Shown here: positions 54,884-63,480 of the stretch, piece by piece
Numbering within the stretch: position 1 is the first letter of the stretch
Layout: the number at the start of each line of letters is the position of its first letter
Assembly (NCBI RefSeq): GCF_010500615.1
Contig: NZ_JAAGNX010000002.1
Location: 300,990 to 364,989 of the forward strand
Source: Oceanipulchritudo coccoides
Lineage (GTDB): Bacteria > Verrucomicrobiota > Verrucomicrobiia > Opitutales > Oceanipulchritudinaceae
Direction of reading: 5' to 3'
DNA length: 64,000 nucleotides
The notes under the pieces: generated by a model
Database searches by the model: none
What the model saw: only the letters and a program-made list of their open reading frames with translations
Told to the model about the DNA's origin: nothing
Translations under genes and position numbers: made by a program

Positions 54884-56140
54884 ATGAAAAATCGATGGCG
54901 AATAGTATGGTCCGGGACAGCCCTTCTGGCGGTCCTGGCCTTTCCCGGCAGCGTAAGCGCCCAAAACGGGCAGGATTGTCTGCCGGAACTTGATCCGGAT
55001 TGCAGTGCCGAAGTACGGCTCCTTGCGGGTCAATCTATGGATGTGGGATCAATTGTTATCCAAAGAAGTACCGACGAGGTTTGTGTGACTTATCTACTCA
55101 GTGAAGAGTCCTTGGTCGACGGGATGCTGATTTATGAAACACACCTCGCGATTGGTGATGAGCTGGTAGACATAGCACAGACACAAGGCAACAAGTGGGG
55201 GACCAACCCGATTCCGGGCCAATTCCCTTACGGTGAATCCTTCTACGAAGGGGTTCCCTGTGTGAGCTTTTGCCTGCTTCTCAGCGACCTCGGATTGGTG
55301 GATGTTGAGACCCTGTACATTGCCGCACACGCGGTGGTGGGCATTGTTGACGACAGCATCGAGTACATGATGGAGACAGCCTGGGGCGAAGGCTCCCGGT
55401 TTAACGAACGCGGCAACTGGGGCATGTATATCATGTTCGAGCCCTGCTGGTTTGAAATTGTCCCCAGCTATGTCGGCTACGAGGACAATCCGTCGAATTG
55501 CGACTTCGATTACAATGATTTCGGAATGGATTTCATGGGCGTGGAAACCTACGTCGGTGATGTCCTCCGGACAATCGAGTTGCAGTTTTGCGCGCGCGTC
55601 AATCGTGCCGAAAACCTGCACGACATCCATATTCTACGCTCCCTCAAAGGGAACTACACCTACAGTCTGGTCCGGGACCATGTTGCCATGGGCACGGAAA
55701 CTGTTGGCGGCGTGGACATCCCCGGGAGCGGGGATTTCGATGTTGTTCTCTTCGATACGGAGCGCTGGCCCAACGATGCATCCCAGGTTCTGGATCAGAT
55801 CGTGACGATCACCATTACCATGGATGTGGGCAACGATCTCAATAAACTGGGGGATTTCGGACCCGCTCCGCGCTTTGACCTGAGCGACCGGTTCTCCCTC
55901 TATGACCCGTATATGGTGAACAGAAGCCTTGGCATGATTGAGTCGCATATGACCAATGTCAGGCTGGCAAAACCCCCGCTTCCTGCGGGTATTTATGAAG
56001 TTCCCTGTGTACTGGTGATTCCTGAATGCGATTGGCCGCATCCGGATGAAGCAGTAACGATCACCGGGCCATACCCGATGTTCTATGATTACTATTCCAC
56101 GCAGTTGCCTGCCTATAAGTACTGGTGGGATCTTCCGTAG
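54884..56140 (+). CDS. Secreted protein of unknown function
   Basis: 418 residues from the ATG at 54884, which has GGAG five bases upstream (54875-54878). An ATG at 54869 is less well placed. The signal peptide (about 3-30, ending GSVSAQNG) marks it as exported. The mature part is acidic, with several Cys (LPELDPDCSAEV, CVSFCLLLS, CWFE, NCDFDY) that could form disulfides, and looks beta-rich. No family is recognised. It is followed by a strong terminator, so it is probably a single-gene unit, perhaps controlled by the XRE regulator encoded divergently. Confidence 0.8.
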   Translation: MKNRWRIVWSGTALLAVLAFPGSVSAQNGQDCLPELDPDCSAEVRLLAGQSMDVGSIVIQRSTDEVCVTYLLSEESLVDGMLIYETHLAIGDELVDIAQTQGNKWGTNPIPGQFPYGESFYEGVPCVSFCLLLSDLGLVDVETLYIAAHAVVGIVDDSIEYMMETAWGEGSRFNERGNWGMYIMFEPCWFEIVPSYVGYEDNPSNCDFDYNDFGMDFMGVETYVGDVLRTIELQFCARVNRAENLHDIHILRSLKGNYTYSLVRDHVAMGTETVGGVDIPGSGDFDVVLFDTERWPNDASQVLDQIVTITITMDVGNDLNKLGDFGPAPRFDLSDRFSLYDPYMVNRSLGMIESHMTNVRLAKPPLPAGIYEVPCVLVIPECDWPHPDEAVTITGPYPMFYDYYSTQLPAYKYWWDLP

Positions 56141-56179
56141 ATTGAGACAGGGAATTACCTGAAAAATCAACGCACGACA

Positions 56180-56210
56180 GTCGCCGGGCCGGGAAGCCCG
56201 GCGGCTTTTT
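56180..56210 (+). terminator. Rho-independent terminator after the secreted-protein gene
   Basis: Ten-bp GC-rich stem with one wobble pair (56180-56189 with 56196-56205), six-base loop and T-run 56206-56210. It lies between convergent genes; on the minus strand no T-run follows the stem. Confidence 0.88.
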
Positions 56211-56223
56211 ATAACAAGCGTCC

Positions 56224-59200
56224 TTACCCTTTCAGCACATCCAGTGAAAAGGATTCCATTTCCTTTTTCACATCCTGAAGGAAGTGAGCCCCGGCAGCTC
56301 CGTTGAGCCAACGGTGATCAAAACTCAGGCAGAGGGCGACTTGTTGGATAAATGATTTCGTGTCCTTCGATTCCCAGTGTGCTTCGCCGAGGAACAGAGT
56401 CGCGATGGCAGGGGGAACCACCAGTGGCTGGGCATCGCGCACATCAAAACCGCCCATGCTGGTCAGGATCAAGGGAACACCTGCCTTCGAGCGGGTATTC
56501 CCTTCGCGCACAGCCTCAATGGCCCCGGCGTAGGCTTCCACGAAGGCAGGCCCTTCAAGCTCGCTGGCTCTTGGGATTATGGCCGTGTCGAGGGCATCCT
56601 TCTTCAGGGCGACAGCCACCCCGAAATCAAAGATCTTATTGTGGCTCAAAGTATTGTCCTGGGTGATCGTGCAGCTGAAGACCGGGTGTCTTTTCATTGC
56701 CTGAACAAGAGCCCACGCGACCATCACAGTGGGCGATGGTGCGGCTTTCCCCAATTCCTTCTTGGCGGCCTTCCTGGCCTCCCGGATAGTCTCCCAGCCA
56801 GCCTTCACAGTCATGTGCGCCGGGACAACATTCTTCAATTGCGCAATTACCCGATGGGGTAGGCCACCTTCTATGATTTTATCCGTCGCAGGTTGCCCCG
56901 CGTCTTCCAAAGTGGAAGTGGATTCCCTTTGCGTCGTGGACTCCAGGCTTGATTGAGGGGCCGGCCGTTCCTCAGTCGGAACTTCCATTTCAGCGATCAC
57001 CTGTCCCACGCCAACTTCGTCATCCTCCCGGACCTTCCAGTCGACAAAGCGGCCCGAATACGGTGACTCAATTGGAAACAGGGCCTTGTCGGTCTCCACC
57101 TCGCAGAGCGCGTCATCCGGCTCGATCTCGTCTCCCGGTTTGGCAATCAGGGAAATGACCCGCGCAGTGGTGATGCCCTCACCCAATATGGGAACCTTTA
57201 TTCCGGTCAGCTCCTTGGCTTGCCCCGCATGCTCTCCGGCAAGGCTTTCCTTTAACTGTTCAAAGGCGGGATTTGCCACCGGTAGAGCCGCCTTTTGCGG
57301 CTCCTGCCGTGCCCATTCAAGGGTTAGCAGCTCCTGGATTTTACGGGCTACATCCTTTTTCCCCGGAAGGGCGGCGTATTCCAGCACCGGGTTGTAACCA
57401 ATATTCACATCGGGTTTGGCCAGAAGGGTGGGCGGTGCCTGCAGACGCGAGAAAATCTCCCCGTTGGCGGTAAGGCGCGAGATGATATTCTGTCCGATTG
57501 AGCAGGACTCGGCATCCTCCTGTACGATCAGGATGCGCCCGGTCTTTTCAACAGAGGCTTCAATGGTTGCCATATCAATTGGCGAGACGGTCCGCAGGTC
57601 GATGACTTCAATGCGGTCGGTGTCCCCGAGCAGCTCGAGGGCTTCTTGCACGACTTCAGTCCCGTTACCCCAAGTAACGAGTGTTAGTGATGTCCCTTCC
57701 TGCCGGATGACGGCCTTTCCAAATGGAACAGGCTGGAAATTCCCGTTGGGTTCGTGAGTGGTCCACATCAAGTGCTTGGGTAAGAGAATCAGGCTCGGGC
57801 TGTTCCCGTGCATGGCTGTCCAGAACAGGCCGGCGGCATCCTCCGGAGTTGAGGGAACGGCAATTTTCAGTCCGGGGAAGTGGGCAAGGGCGCTTTCGTT
57901 TGTCTGGCTGTGCCAGAGCGCGCCGCCCGGCAAATAAGCACCGTAGGGAGCGTAGATCACCGCCGGGGCACTCCATTCACCGTTTGTGCGCCAATGCAGG
58001 GTGGAGAGCTGCGTTACCAACTGGTTGAATCCCGGCCAGATATAATCCGCAAACTGGATCTCGAACACCGGGCGTTTCCCGTACGCTGCCATCCCGGCGG
58101 CCACACCAAAAATGGTCGATTCCGCAAGTGGTGAGTTGAAGACCTGCTCCGGAGCCCGGGTGGATAGACCCTTTGTCAGGCTAAAAACACCACCCTTTGG
58201 ATCCTCAATGTCTTGACCGAAAAAGACGACTTCGCGCGATTTTTTCAGGGCCGCATGAAACGTCGCATTGATAGCATCGACCATGCGAGCTTGCTCCCCT
58301 TTCAGGTCAAGCTTGAGGCTGGGTGCCTTTGAAGTGGGCCCGAGGACATGCTTCATGAGGTCCTCCGGAGTGGGATCGTGATCCTCAAAAGCACGCTGGT
58401 ATTCGGAGCGCACGTCTTTTTCAATAGATGCCTTCATCTCCTCGAACGCTTCCTCGCTCAAGTCCCCTGAGGCAATCATGTCCCGTTTAAGTCGATTGAT
58501 GGGATCCTTCCCATCGAGCGATTCAAGCTCTTCCTCGGACCGGTATTTACGGTGGTCATCCGCACTTGAGTGGCTGGAAATACGCTCTGTCTGGCACCAG
58601 ATGAATTGGGGTCCTTTACCAGCCCGGGCGGCCTCCATGGCGGGTTGGACGACATCATAGACTGCGTCCACACAGCATCCATCAGCAATTTTCCACATCT
58701 TCCCGTTGAGCATGTCCAGACCCAGGGGATGCATCTTTTCGGTCACTGTGGAAATCCCGATGCCGTTGTCCTCAACGAGGAATATGACGGGCAACTGCCT
58801 TTCGATCGCAAAGGCAATGCTTTCAAAAAAATCACCCTGACGGCTCCCGGCGTCCCCGACAGTTGTCAGGACCAGATTGGGTTTGTTATCCAGCTTCAAG
58901 GCCCATGCCAGGCCGGCTGCCGGAAGTAGCGATGAACCCACTACGGAGGCAATGGATAAAATGCCGAGTTCCTTGCTGCTGAAATGGGCCGGCATCTGGC
59001 GACCGCCGCTGGCACTGGCCCGCTTGGCAAAAAAGGCAAGGGCGAGATCGTAATTCTCCATCCCGCGCGCAAGGGCAATTGGACGATCCCGGTAGTATCC
59101 CGAAAAATAATCTCCCTCCCGCAAGAGGTAGCCGGCAACGGCAAGTGCTTCATGGCCCATTCCGGATACATGAAACCAGCCCTTCCCTTGGCGGATCAGG

Positions 59201-59289
59201 CTTTGTTCACGCAAATCACCGCTCCGTGAAAGGAGCATCGTTTGAAGAAGTTTCCTTTTGTCGTCTGCGTTGAGTTTGCCCATGGTCAT
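56224..59289 (-). CDS. Single-chain 2-oxoacid dehydrogenase: E1 alpha-E1 beta-lipoyl-E2 fusion
   Basis: 1021 residues. E1 alpha spans about 5-315, with the TPP-binding pattern GDAGSRQGDFFESI (145-158) to EDNGIGIS (173-180). E1 beta spans about 335-655. A lipoyl domain spans about 694-770, with lipoyl-Lys735 in VETDKAL. A Glu/Ser/Thr linker leads to an E2 acyltransferase catalytic domain (about 808-1015), with the active-site His992 and Asn996 in DHRWLNGA. The HxxxNG form with Asn is also known in Azotobacter E2p. No peripheral-subunit-binding domain is seen, as expected if E1 is fused. The substrate is probably pyruvate or a branched-chain oxoacid. No E3 gene is nearby. Its start overlaps the stop of the TIGR03790 gene (TAATG). 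Confidence 0.92.
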   Translation of the reverse strand: MTMGKLNADDKRKLLQTMLLSRSGDLREQSLIRQGKGWFHVSGMGHEALAVAGYLLREGDYFSGYYRDRPIALARGMENYDLALAFFAKRASASGGRQMPAHFSSKELGILSIASVVGSSLLPAAGLAWALKLDNKPNLVLTTVGDAGSRQGDFFESIAFAIERQLPVIFLVEDNGIGISTVTEKMHPLGLDMLNGKMWKIADGCCVDAVYDVVQPAMEAARAGKGPQFIWCQTERISSHSSADDHRKYRSEEELESLDGKDPINRLKRDMIASGDLSEEAFEEMKASIEKDVRSEYQRAFEDHDPTPEDLMKHVLGPTSKAPSLKLDLKGEQARMVDAINATFHAALKKSREVVFFGQDIEDPKGGVFSLTKGLSTRAPEQVFNSPLAESTIFGVAAGMAAYGKRPVFEIQFADYIWPGFNQLVTQLSTLHWRTNGEWSAPAVIYAPYGAYLPGGALWHSQTNESALAHFPGLKIAVPSTPEDAAGLFWTAMHGNSPSLILLPKHLMWTTHEPNGNFQPVPFGKAVIRQEGTSLTLVTWGNGTEVVQEALELLGDTDRIEVIDLRTVSPIDMATIEASVEKTGRILIVQEDAESCSIGQNIISRLTANGEIFSRLQAPPTLLAKPDVNIGYNPVLEYAALPGKKDVARKIQELLTLEWARQEPQKAALPVANPAFEQLKESLAGEHAGQAKELTGIKVPILGEGITTARVISLIAKPGDEIEPDDALCEVETDKALFPIESPYSGRFVDWKVREDDEVGVGQVIAEMEVPTEERPAPQSSLESTTQRESTSTLEDAGQPATDKIIEGGLPHRVIAQLKNVVPAHMTVKAGWETIREARKAAKKELGKAAPSPTVMVAWALVQAMKRHPVFSCTITQDNTLSHNKIFDFGVAVALKKDALDTAIIPRASELEGPAFVEAYAGAIEAVREGNTRSKAGVPLILTSMGGFDVRDAQPLVVPPAIATLFLGEAHWESKDTKSFIQQVALCLSFDHRWLNGAAGAHFLQDVKKEMESFSLDVLKG

Positions 59290-60995
59290 TATTCGCTTTC
59301 AGGCGGTGGTGGTGGCGGCGGTGGCGGTGTCACCCGTACGCGCCAGTCGACGGAAATATCAGCCCGGCCGGCGTCCTCCGCAATGGGAATTCCCCGTCTC
59401 AAAAAGGCCAGTTTCACTTTTTCCGGCATTTTGATTGCTTCCAGTTTTTCGAAGATGCGAAAGGCATTTTTTGTATCGCCAAGACGGTTCAGGGTCTCCC
59501 CGAGCTCGGCGTAAAGTCCCCATTCCATGGAATCCATCGGGTCCAACTGGGCTAGAAATGAAAGGGCCCGCAAGGCGGCATCAGTCTTTCCCTGTTCTTC
59601 AAGCAAGCGGGCCCGACCGAGGCCGAGGGCGGCTCCAGGCGTTTTCTGCATCCCACGACCTGCTGTCCGGACCGCTTCCTTTGTTTCCCCTGCTTCAAGG
59701 AGCCGGTTCATCTTCCTGAGGACGACATACTGGTCGCTGAGGATTTGCGTGGCGTCGCCCGTGTTCTCCAGTTGGGTATCCAGCGAGACCGCAAACGGCC
59801 GGTAGAGCGGATCCCCGATGGTCACGGCCTGCCAACTCAATGCGGGAAGTGCGAAATAGGCTGCGTCGGCGAGAGTCCAGCCATTCCCCAGTGCCGCAAA
59901 AAAGAGGTCAAAGCGATGGGTGAATTTCAAGTATGGTTCGGCAACGTTACCAAAGGTTGCACTGACACCACGCTCCACCATCGGCCCGACCCAGCCACGG
60001 TTCGGGGATCGGATGCTCTTGGCGGAAAAACTGTGCAAATGCGCAGCCACGGCGCCAGGCGGGAAGGTGAAACCCGGAAGGGTGAAGGGCCCGGTGATAT
60101 TACCGGCATACCAACCTGCATAAAGAACCGGTGCGTCAAACCGTGCCTCCGCGGGAAAGGTCTTGCGGGCAGTGTCGTGATCGAGATCAAACCCGAGCGT
60201 CTTGAAAACCAGGGCCGTGTTGGCCATCCAGGTGTTGCCTTCCTCATACGGGCCTTTTCTTCCGTCTTCATCGACATAGGCTCGCCCCTTGAGGCCAAGG
60301 GCCTCTCCCCGGCGCGAGTTGTCGAGCATCCGCAAAACCGCTTTTTCAGACGGCCCATCCAAACGGGTCACCCGGATAATATCCTGTGTTGGCCCATTGG
60401 GAGGACGGTTAAATAGAGGGTTGGGGACAAAACCGTTCATGGGCATGTCGCGCTTGAGCAGGAGAGCGAGCTCCCCGTCAACGGAGGCTTCGTTCCTCGC
60501 CATGAGGCCCTCTGAGAATTGGTCGACGAGAGAAAGGTAAACACCCGTGAGGGCACTTCTGCGAAGGTTCAGATCGTCCAATTCCTCAACCGGTTTTTTC
60601 AGGATATGGGAAGGCACGCCGTAACAAAGGACCATGTAGCGTAGCGGATTTTTCAATACACTGACAGTTTTCCGCCCGAATTCGTCCTTTTTACCGGGAA
60701 GGGCATCGAGGAGCCCGCGATCCAGCAACTCCTCCAGCAGGGGATTGTGTATTGTCTCGATATAAGCCTCGCGAGTTATGCGCTCTGTTTCTTCCGTCCG
60801 GATTAGAATCAGATTGTTTTCCGGAATATTCCTCAAGGCCTGGTAGGCTTTCGCCACCTTGACGGATCCCTTGACTGATTTGTTGGCAACGACGACCACA
60901 GTGGCTGGATCCACTTCCTGTGCGCCTGCGCCCGCGATGAATCCAATGATGGAGACGGCACCGAGGGTCAAGAGCTTGTGGGGGATTGATAACAT
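59289..60995 (-). CDS. TIGR03790 family protein, exported, with Pro-rich tail
   Basis: 568 residues. Signal peptide (about 8-25, ending GAGAQ), then the conserved region of the TIGR03790 family (VVVVANKSVKGSVKVAKAYQ, described by VANKSV; RYMVLCYGVPSHI near 118-130; VLYAGWYAGNITGPF near 290). The family has no known biochemical role. The C-terminal about 130 residues contain TPR-like helices (LGETLNRLGDTKNAFRIFEKL, key block LNRLGDTKNAF). The protein ends in a run of nine Pro followed by ESE. It lies between crcB and the dehydrogenase fusion gene. Confidence 0.82.
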   Translation of the reverse strand: MLSIPHKLLTLGAVSIIGFIAGAGAQEVDPATVVVVANKSVKGSVKVAKAYQALRNIPENNLILIRTEETERITREAYIETIHNPLLEELLDRGLLDALPGKKDEFGRKTVSVLKNPLRYMVLCYGVPSHILKKPVEELDDLNLRRSALTGVYLSLVDQFSEGLMARNEASVDGELALLLKRDMPMNGFVPNPLFNRPPNGPTQDIIRVTRLDGPSEKAVLRMLDNSRRGEALGLKGRAYVDEDGRKGPYEEGNTWMANTALVFKTLGFDLDHDTARKTFPAEARFDAPVLYAGWYAGNITGPFTLPGFTFPPGAVAAHLHSFSAKSIRSPNRGWVGPMVERGVSATFGNVAEPYLKFTHRFDLFFAALGNGWTLADAAYFALPALSWQAVTIGDPLYRPFAVSLDTQLENTGDATQILSDQYVVLRKMNRLLEAGETKEAVRTAGRGMQKTPGAALGLGRARLLEEQGKTDAALRALSFLAQLDPMDSMEWGLYAELGETLNRLGDTKNAFRIFEKLEAIKMPEKVKLAFLRRGIPIAEDAGRADISVDWRVRVTPPPPPPPPPESE

Positions 60996-60998
60996 GTC

Positions 60999-61352
60999 TT
61001 AGGCCATCAAATAAAAGCCGCCCCATGAGGCAAGGCAACAAAGGCACAGGGTCAATGAAAGGTAGAGGCCCGCATCCCGGTAATTTCCCGTTTTAGCAAG
61101 GATGACTGTTTCCAGGATAAAGGTGGAAAAGGTGGTGAAAGCACCACAGAAGCCGGCCCCCACAAGCGCTCGGGCCAGCTCAGCGTCATGGGGGAGGGCC
61201 GTGTAGGCAACGGCGAGGAGGAACGATCCCGCGATGTTGACCAACAGGGTTGCCCATGGAAACGGCGATTTGATACACCGTCCGGCAAAGGCGCGCAGAA
61301 GGGCCCCGAGAGCCCCGCCGAGACCGATCAGGATCAATGCCAGGAAACTCAT
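60999..61352 (-). CDS. crcB: Fluoride channel CrcB/Fluc, second of a tandem pair
   Basis: Small fluoride-exporting channel subunit with four membrane spans, 117 residues from the ATG at 61352. The longer upstream reading lies inside the other crcB gene. Signatures: GGALGALLRAF, NIAGSFLLAV and GFCGAFTTFSTF. Its start overlaps the stop of the first crcB gene (ATGA). Two adjacent unequal crcB genes usually make a heterodimer of oppositely oriented subunits. Confidence 0.93.
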   Translation of the reverse strand: MSFLALILIGLGGALGALLRAFAGRCIKSPFPWATLLVNIAGSFLLAVAYTALPHDAELARALVGAGFCGAFTTFSTFILETVILAKTGNYRDAGLYLSLTLCLCCLASWGGFYLMA

Positions 61353-61738
61353 TGCGAAGCTTCCTCCCGACGGTCCAGACGGCTTATAATCCAAACGGTT
61401 AAGGCAAGTGCGCAGATAACGGGGACAAGAATGTTCAACAGGGCCTGCAGGAACGCCCCGTTTTGGGCCAATTGAAGGGTTTCGTAGGAGAAAAGGGATA
61501 CAGTAGTGAAGCTCCCGCAAAAACCGACCATATACAAGTAACGGCCCTGCGCATGAATCCTGTGCTGTGTTGCATGAAGGACAGCGAGTGCGCATGCGCC
61601 CAGGATATTGACCAGCATGGTGGGAACGGGAAAGTCCCCCTCAAATCCAAAACCGACCCAACTGCGCAAGAGTGAACCCAACATCCCCCCGAGCCCGATA
61701 TAACAAATGTCCATCAGACTGAGGCGGGGTGTTTTCAC
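61349..61738 (-). CDS. crcB: Fluoride channel CrcB/Fluc, first of a tandem pair
   Basis: 129 residues read from a GTG at 61738 that overlaps the amidase stop (GTGA). An ATG at 61714 would drop eight residues. The four-span Fluc pattern is present with GGMLGSLLRSW, NILGACALAV and GFCGSFTTVSLFSYE. Sequence differs clearly from the second copy, which fits a heterodimer. No fluoride riboswitch can lie directly upstream because that space is coding. Confidence 0.93.
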   Translation of the reverse strand: MKTPRLSLMDICYIGLGGMLGSLLRSWVGFGFEGDFPVPTMLVNILGACALAVLHATQHRIHAQGRYLYMVGFCGSFTTVSLFSYETLQLAQNGAFLQALLNILVPVICALALTVWIISRLDRREEASQ

Positions 61739-62754
61739 TGGGCTTTCCCCTTCAGGCGATTGGCCGTTTTCTCAAATGTAGCGAGGCCGCTGGCGATTGC
61801 CCGGGCGATTTTTTCACGGTAAGCGGCTGACCCGATGTTTCTTCCTTCCTGTGAATGCGAGACAAATCCCCCTTCAATAAGGAGCCCGGGCATGTTCAAG
61901 TCGCGCAAGACTGTGAAGCGGGCGCGTTTTAGCCCGCGATCCGGGGAGGGCAAGGTCTCCTTGAGGCTGCGTTGCACATAGAATCCCAATAGCTCATTCC
62001 ACGGATCATGTTTGTTGCCCGGATAGCTTTTGCGGTCGCTCGGGTGCAATTTGCCCCGGGAAGTGGAGGGCTGCAGCAGCGGCGTAAAGGCATAGGTTTC
62101 GACACCGTGAACGGAGGATTTTCCGGAGGCGTTGAAGTGAAGCGAGAGAAAGAGATCACCCTTCAACCGGTTGGCCATTAGGGCACGCTCCGGCAGGGCA
62201 ATCAGCCGGTCACCGGAACGGGTCAGGGTGACTTTGTAGCCAGCCTTTTCCAGTTGGGCCTTGAGGCGTTTGGCAAGATCGAGAGTGAGGGACTTCTCAC
62301 GCAATTTCAGGGCAGGATTTTCCGCACCCGGATCAGTGCCGCCGTGTCCGGCATCAATAATGATGTGATGAAAGCCCGGCGGTTTTCCAAAAACCTGAGG
62401 TGTCAGGATCGGCTGTATTTGGTGGCGAAAGTCTGTTTCACTGAGATACAACTTGCCCCGCGACCCCGCGACAGGAAATCCCAGATGGACCCGCAGGCCA
62501 TTCACGATCATTTCGCGCTTGTGCAATTCGAAACGAAGGCGTGTCCACTCGGACTTGAGTTCCTTGATCTTCCCCTTTTCCACCCAGCGGGATTGCATCC
62601 CGAGCTTTGCCCCAATCTCATCCAGTTGGAGGTGGTTCACCCCGTTCAGCTCAAGGGCGCACAAAGGGATGCAGACAAAGAAAATAGCCAGCAAGGCAAC
62701 AACTCCCTCGCGGTGAATTCGCTTTAAAAAAGAGACAAGCAATCCGAAGGCCAT
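61735..62754 (-). CDS. N-acetylmuramoyl-L-alanine amidase (Amidase_3)
   Basis: Peptidoglycan hydrolase that cuts between N-acetylmuramic acid and the stem peptide. 339 residues. The N-terminal anchor or signal (about 13-33) is followed by a stalk-type domain resembling the copper-amine-oxidase N-terminal fold (NGLRVHLGFPV, RGKLYLSETDF). The zinc amidase domain from about 128 has ligands in IIDAGHGGTDPG, Glu in LREKSLTLD, His in SLHFNAS and Glu in LLIEGGFVSH. All four key residues are kept. It lies 13 bases after infC on the same strand, an unusual pairing. Confidence 0.93.
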   Translation of the reverse strand: MAFGLLVSFLKRIHREGVVALLAIFFVCIPLCALELNGVNHLQLDEIGAKLGMQSRWVEKGKIKELKSEWTRLRFELHKREMIVNGLRVHLGFPVAGSRGKLYLSETDFRHQIQPILTPQVFGKPPGFHHIIIDAGHGGTDPGAENPALKLREKSLTLDLAKRLKAQLEKAGYKVTLTRSGDRLIALPERALMANRLKGDLFLSLHFNASGKSSVHGVETYAFTPLLQPSTSRGKLHPSDRKSYPGNKHDPWNELLGFYVQRSLKETLPSPDRGLKRARFTVLRDLNMPGLLIEGGFVSHSQEGRNIGSAAYREKIARAIASGLATFEKTANRLKGKAQ

Positions 62755-62767
62755 AGCGGGCCTGTCC

Positions 62768-63379
62768 TTACTCCTCCTCAGGTGGCTGGGCGGATACGGA
62801 TTCGTTGAACTTCAGGGTGCGCTTTGCGACGGGGAGCGGAGTCATGATCAGGTTGACATGGCGCCCGCTGAGTTTCGGAGTACCGTCTGCTTGACCCACG
62901 TGGCTCAAGTCCTTTGCGGCTTTGGCGACAACTTCGAGCCCAAGGTCCTTGTGCTCGTTTTCACGACCCCTGAACATTAGACTCAATTTGAGCTTGTTGC
63001 CCTTGTACAAAAACTCCTCCCCATGGCGGAGCTTCGTCATGTAATCATGCTCCTCCGTCCTCACGCGGAATTTGACTTCCTTGATCTTGGAGGTGGATGA
63101 GCCTTTCGCCTTGTTTTCCTTTTGGCGCTTGGACTGCTCGTACATGTACTTGCCAAAATCGAGAATCCGGCAAACCGGTGGACGGGCGCTCGCACTGATT
63201 TCCACGAGGTCCAGGCCCATCTTTTTGGCGGCTGCCAAGGCATCGTCCCGTGAGACAACCCCTATTTGCGATCCATCGCTTCCGATCAAACGCACTTCGC
63301 GTGCACGGATGCGCTCATTTTTTCTAACGTAATTACCGTGGTTACGACGACCACGGCCTCCAGAGTATGGTTTCGGCAT
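62768..63379 (-). CDS. infC: Translation initiation factor IF-3
   Basis: IF-3 binds the small ribosomal subunit and checks initiator tRNA pairing. 203 residues: a basic Gly/Arg start (SGGRGRRNHGNYV), the N domain (VRLIGSDGSQIGVVS, DLVEISASARPPVCRILDFGKY in its key block PPVCRILDFG), the linker, and the C domain (EVKFRVRTEEHDY). Starts at ATG with AAGGA about six bases upstream. The usual following genes rpmI and rplT are absent; an amidase gene follows instead. Confidence 0.97.
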   Translation of the reverse strand: MPKPYSGGRGRRNHGNYVRKNERIRAREVRLIGSDGSQIGVVSRDDALAAAKKMGLDLVEISASARPPVCRILDFGKYMYEQSKRQKENKAKGSSTSKIKEVKFRVRTEEHDYMTKLRHGEEFLYKGNKLKLSLMFRGRENEHKDLGLEVVAKAAKDLSHVGQADGTPKLSGRHVNLIMTPLPVAKRTLKFNESVSAQPPEEE

Positions 63380-63429
63380 TTATTCCTTTTTGGCTTTCCT
63401 ATGGGGTGTAGTTTGTAAGTAGAGGCATT

Positions 63430-63459
63430 GTTTTATGCCAGCTATGGGCCATTTGACAA
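63430..63459 (-). promoter_or_regulatory. Candidate promoter of the infC operon
   Basis: On the minus strand, TTGTCA (63454-63459) and TAAAAC (63430-63435) are 18 bases apart. The start codon of infC is 51 bases further. It lies in the 101-base gap after clpP. Confidence 0.5.
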
Positions 63460-63480
63460 GACGGAATGACCCCACCCACT

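Noticed and set aside
56300-56330. E2 active site reading HxxxNG instead of HxxxDG as a sign of a dead enzyme
   Set aside because: Asn at this position is known in an active enzyme (Azotobacter E2p), so it does not show loss of function.
61352-61595. Longer 198-codon version of the second crcB
   Set aside because: The added 81 residues lie inside the first crcB gene in another frame, have no membrane pattern and no similarity to CrcB.
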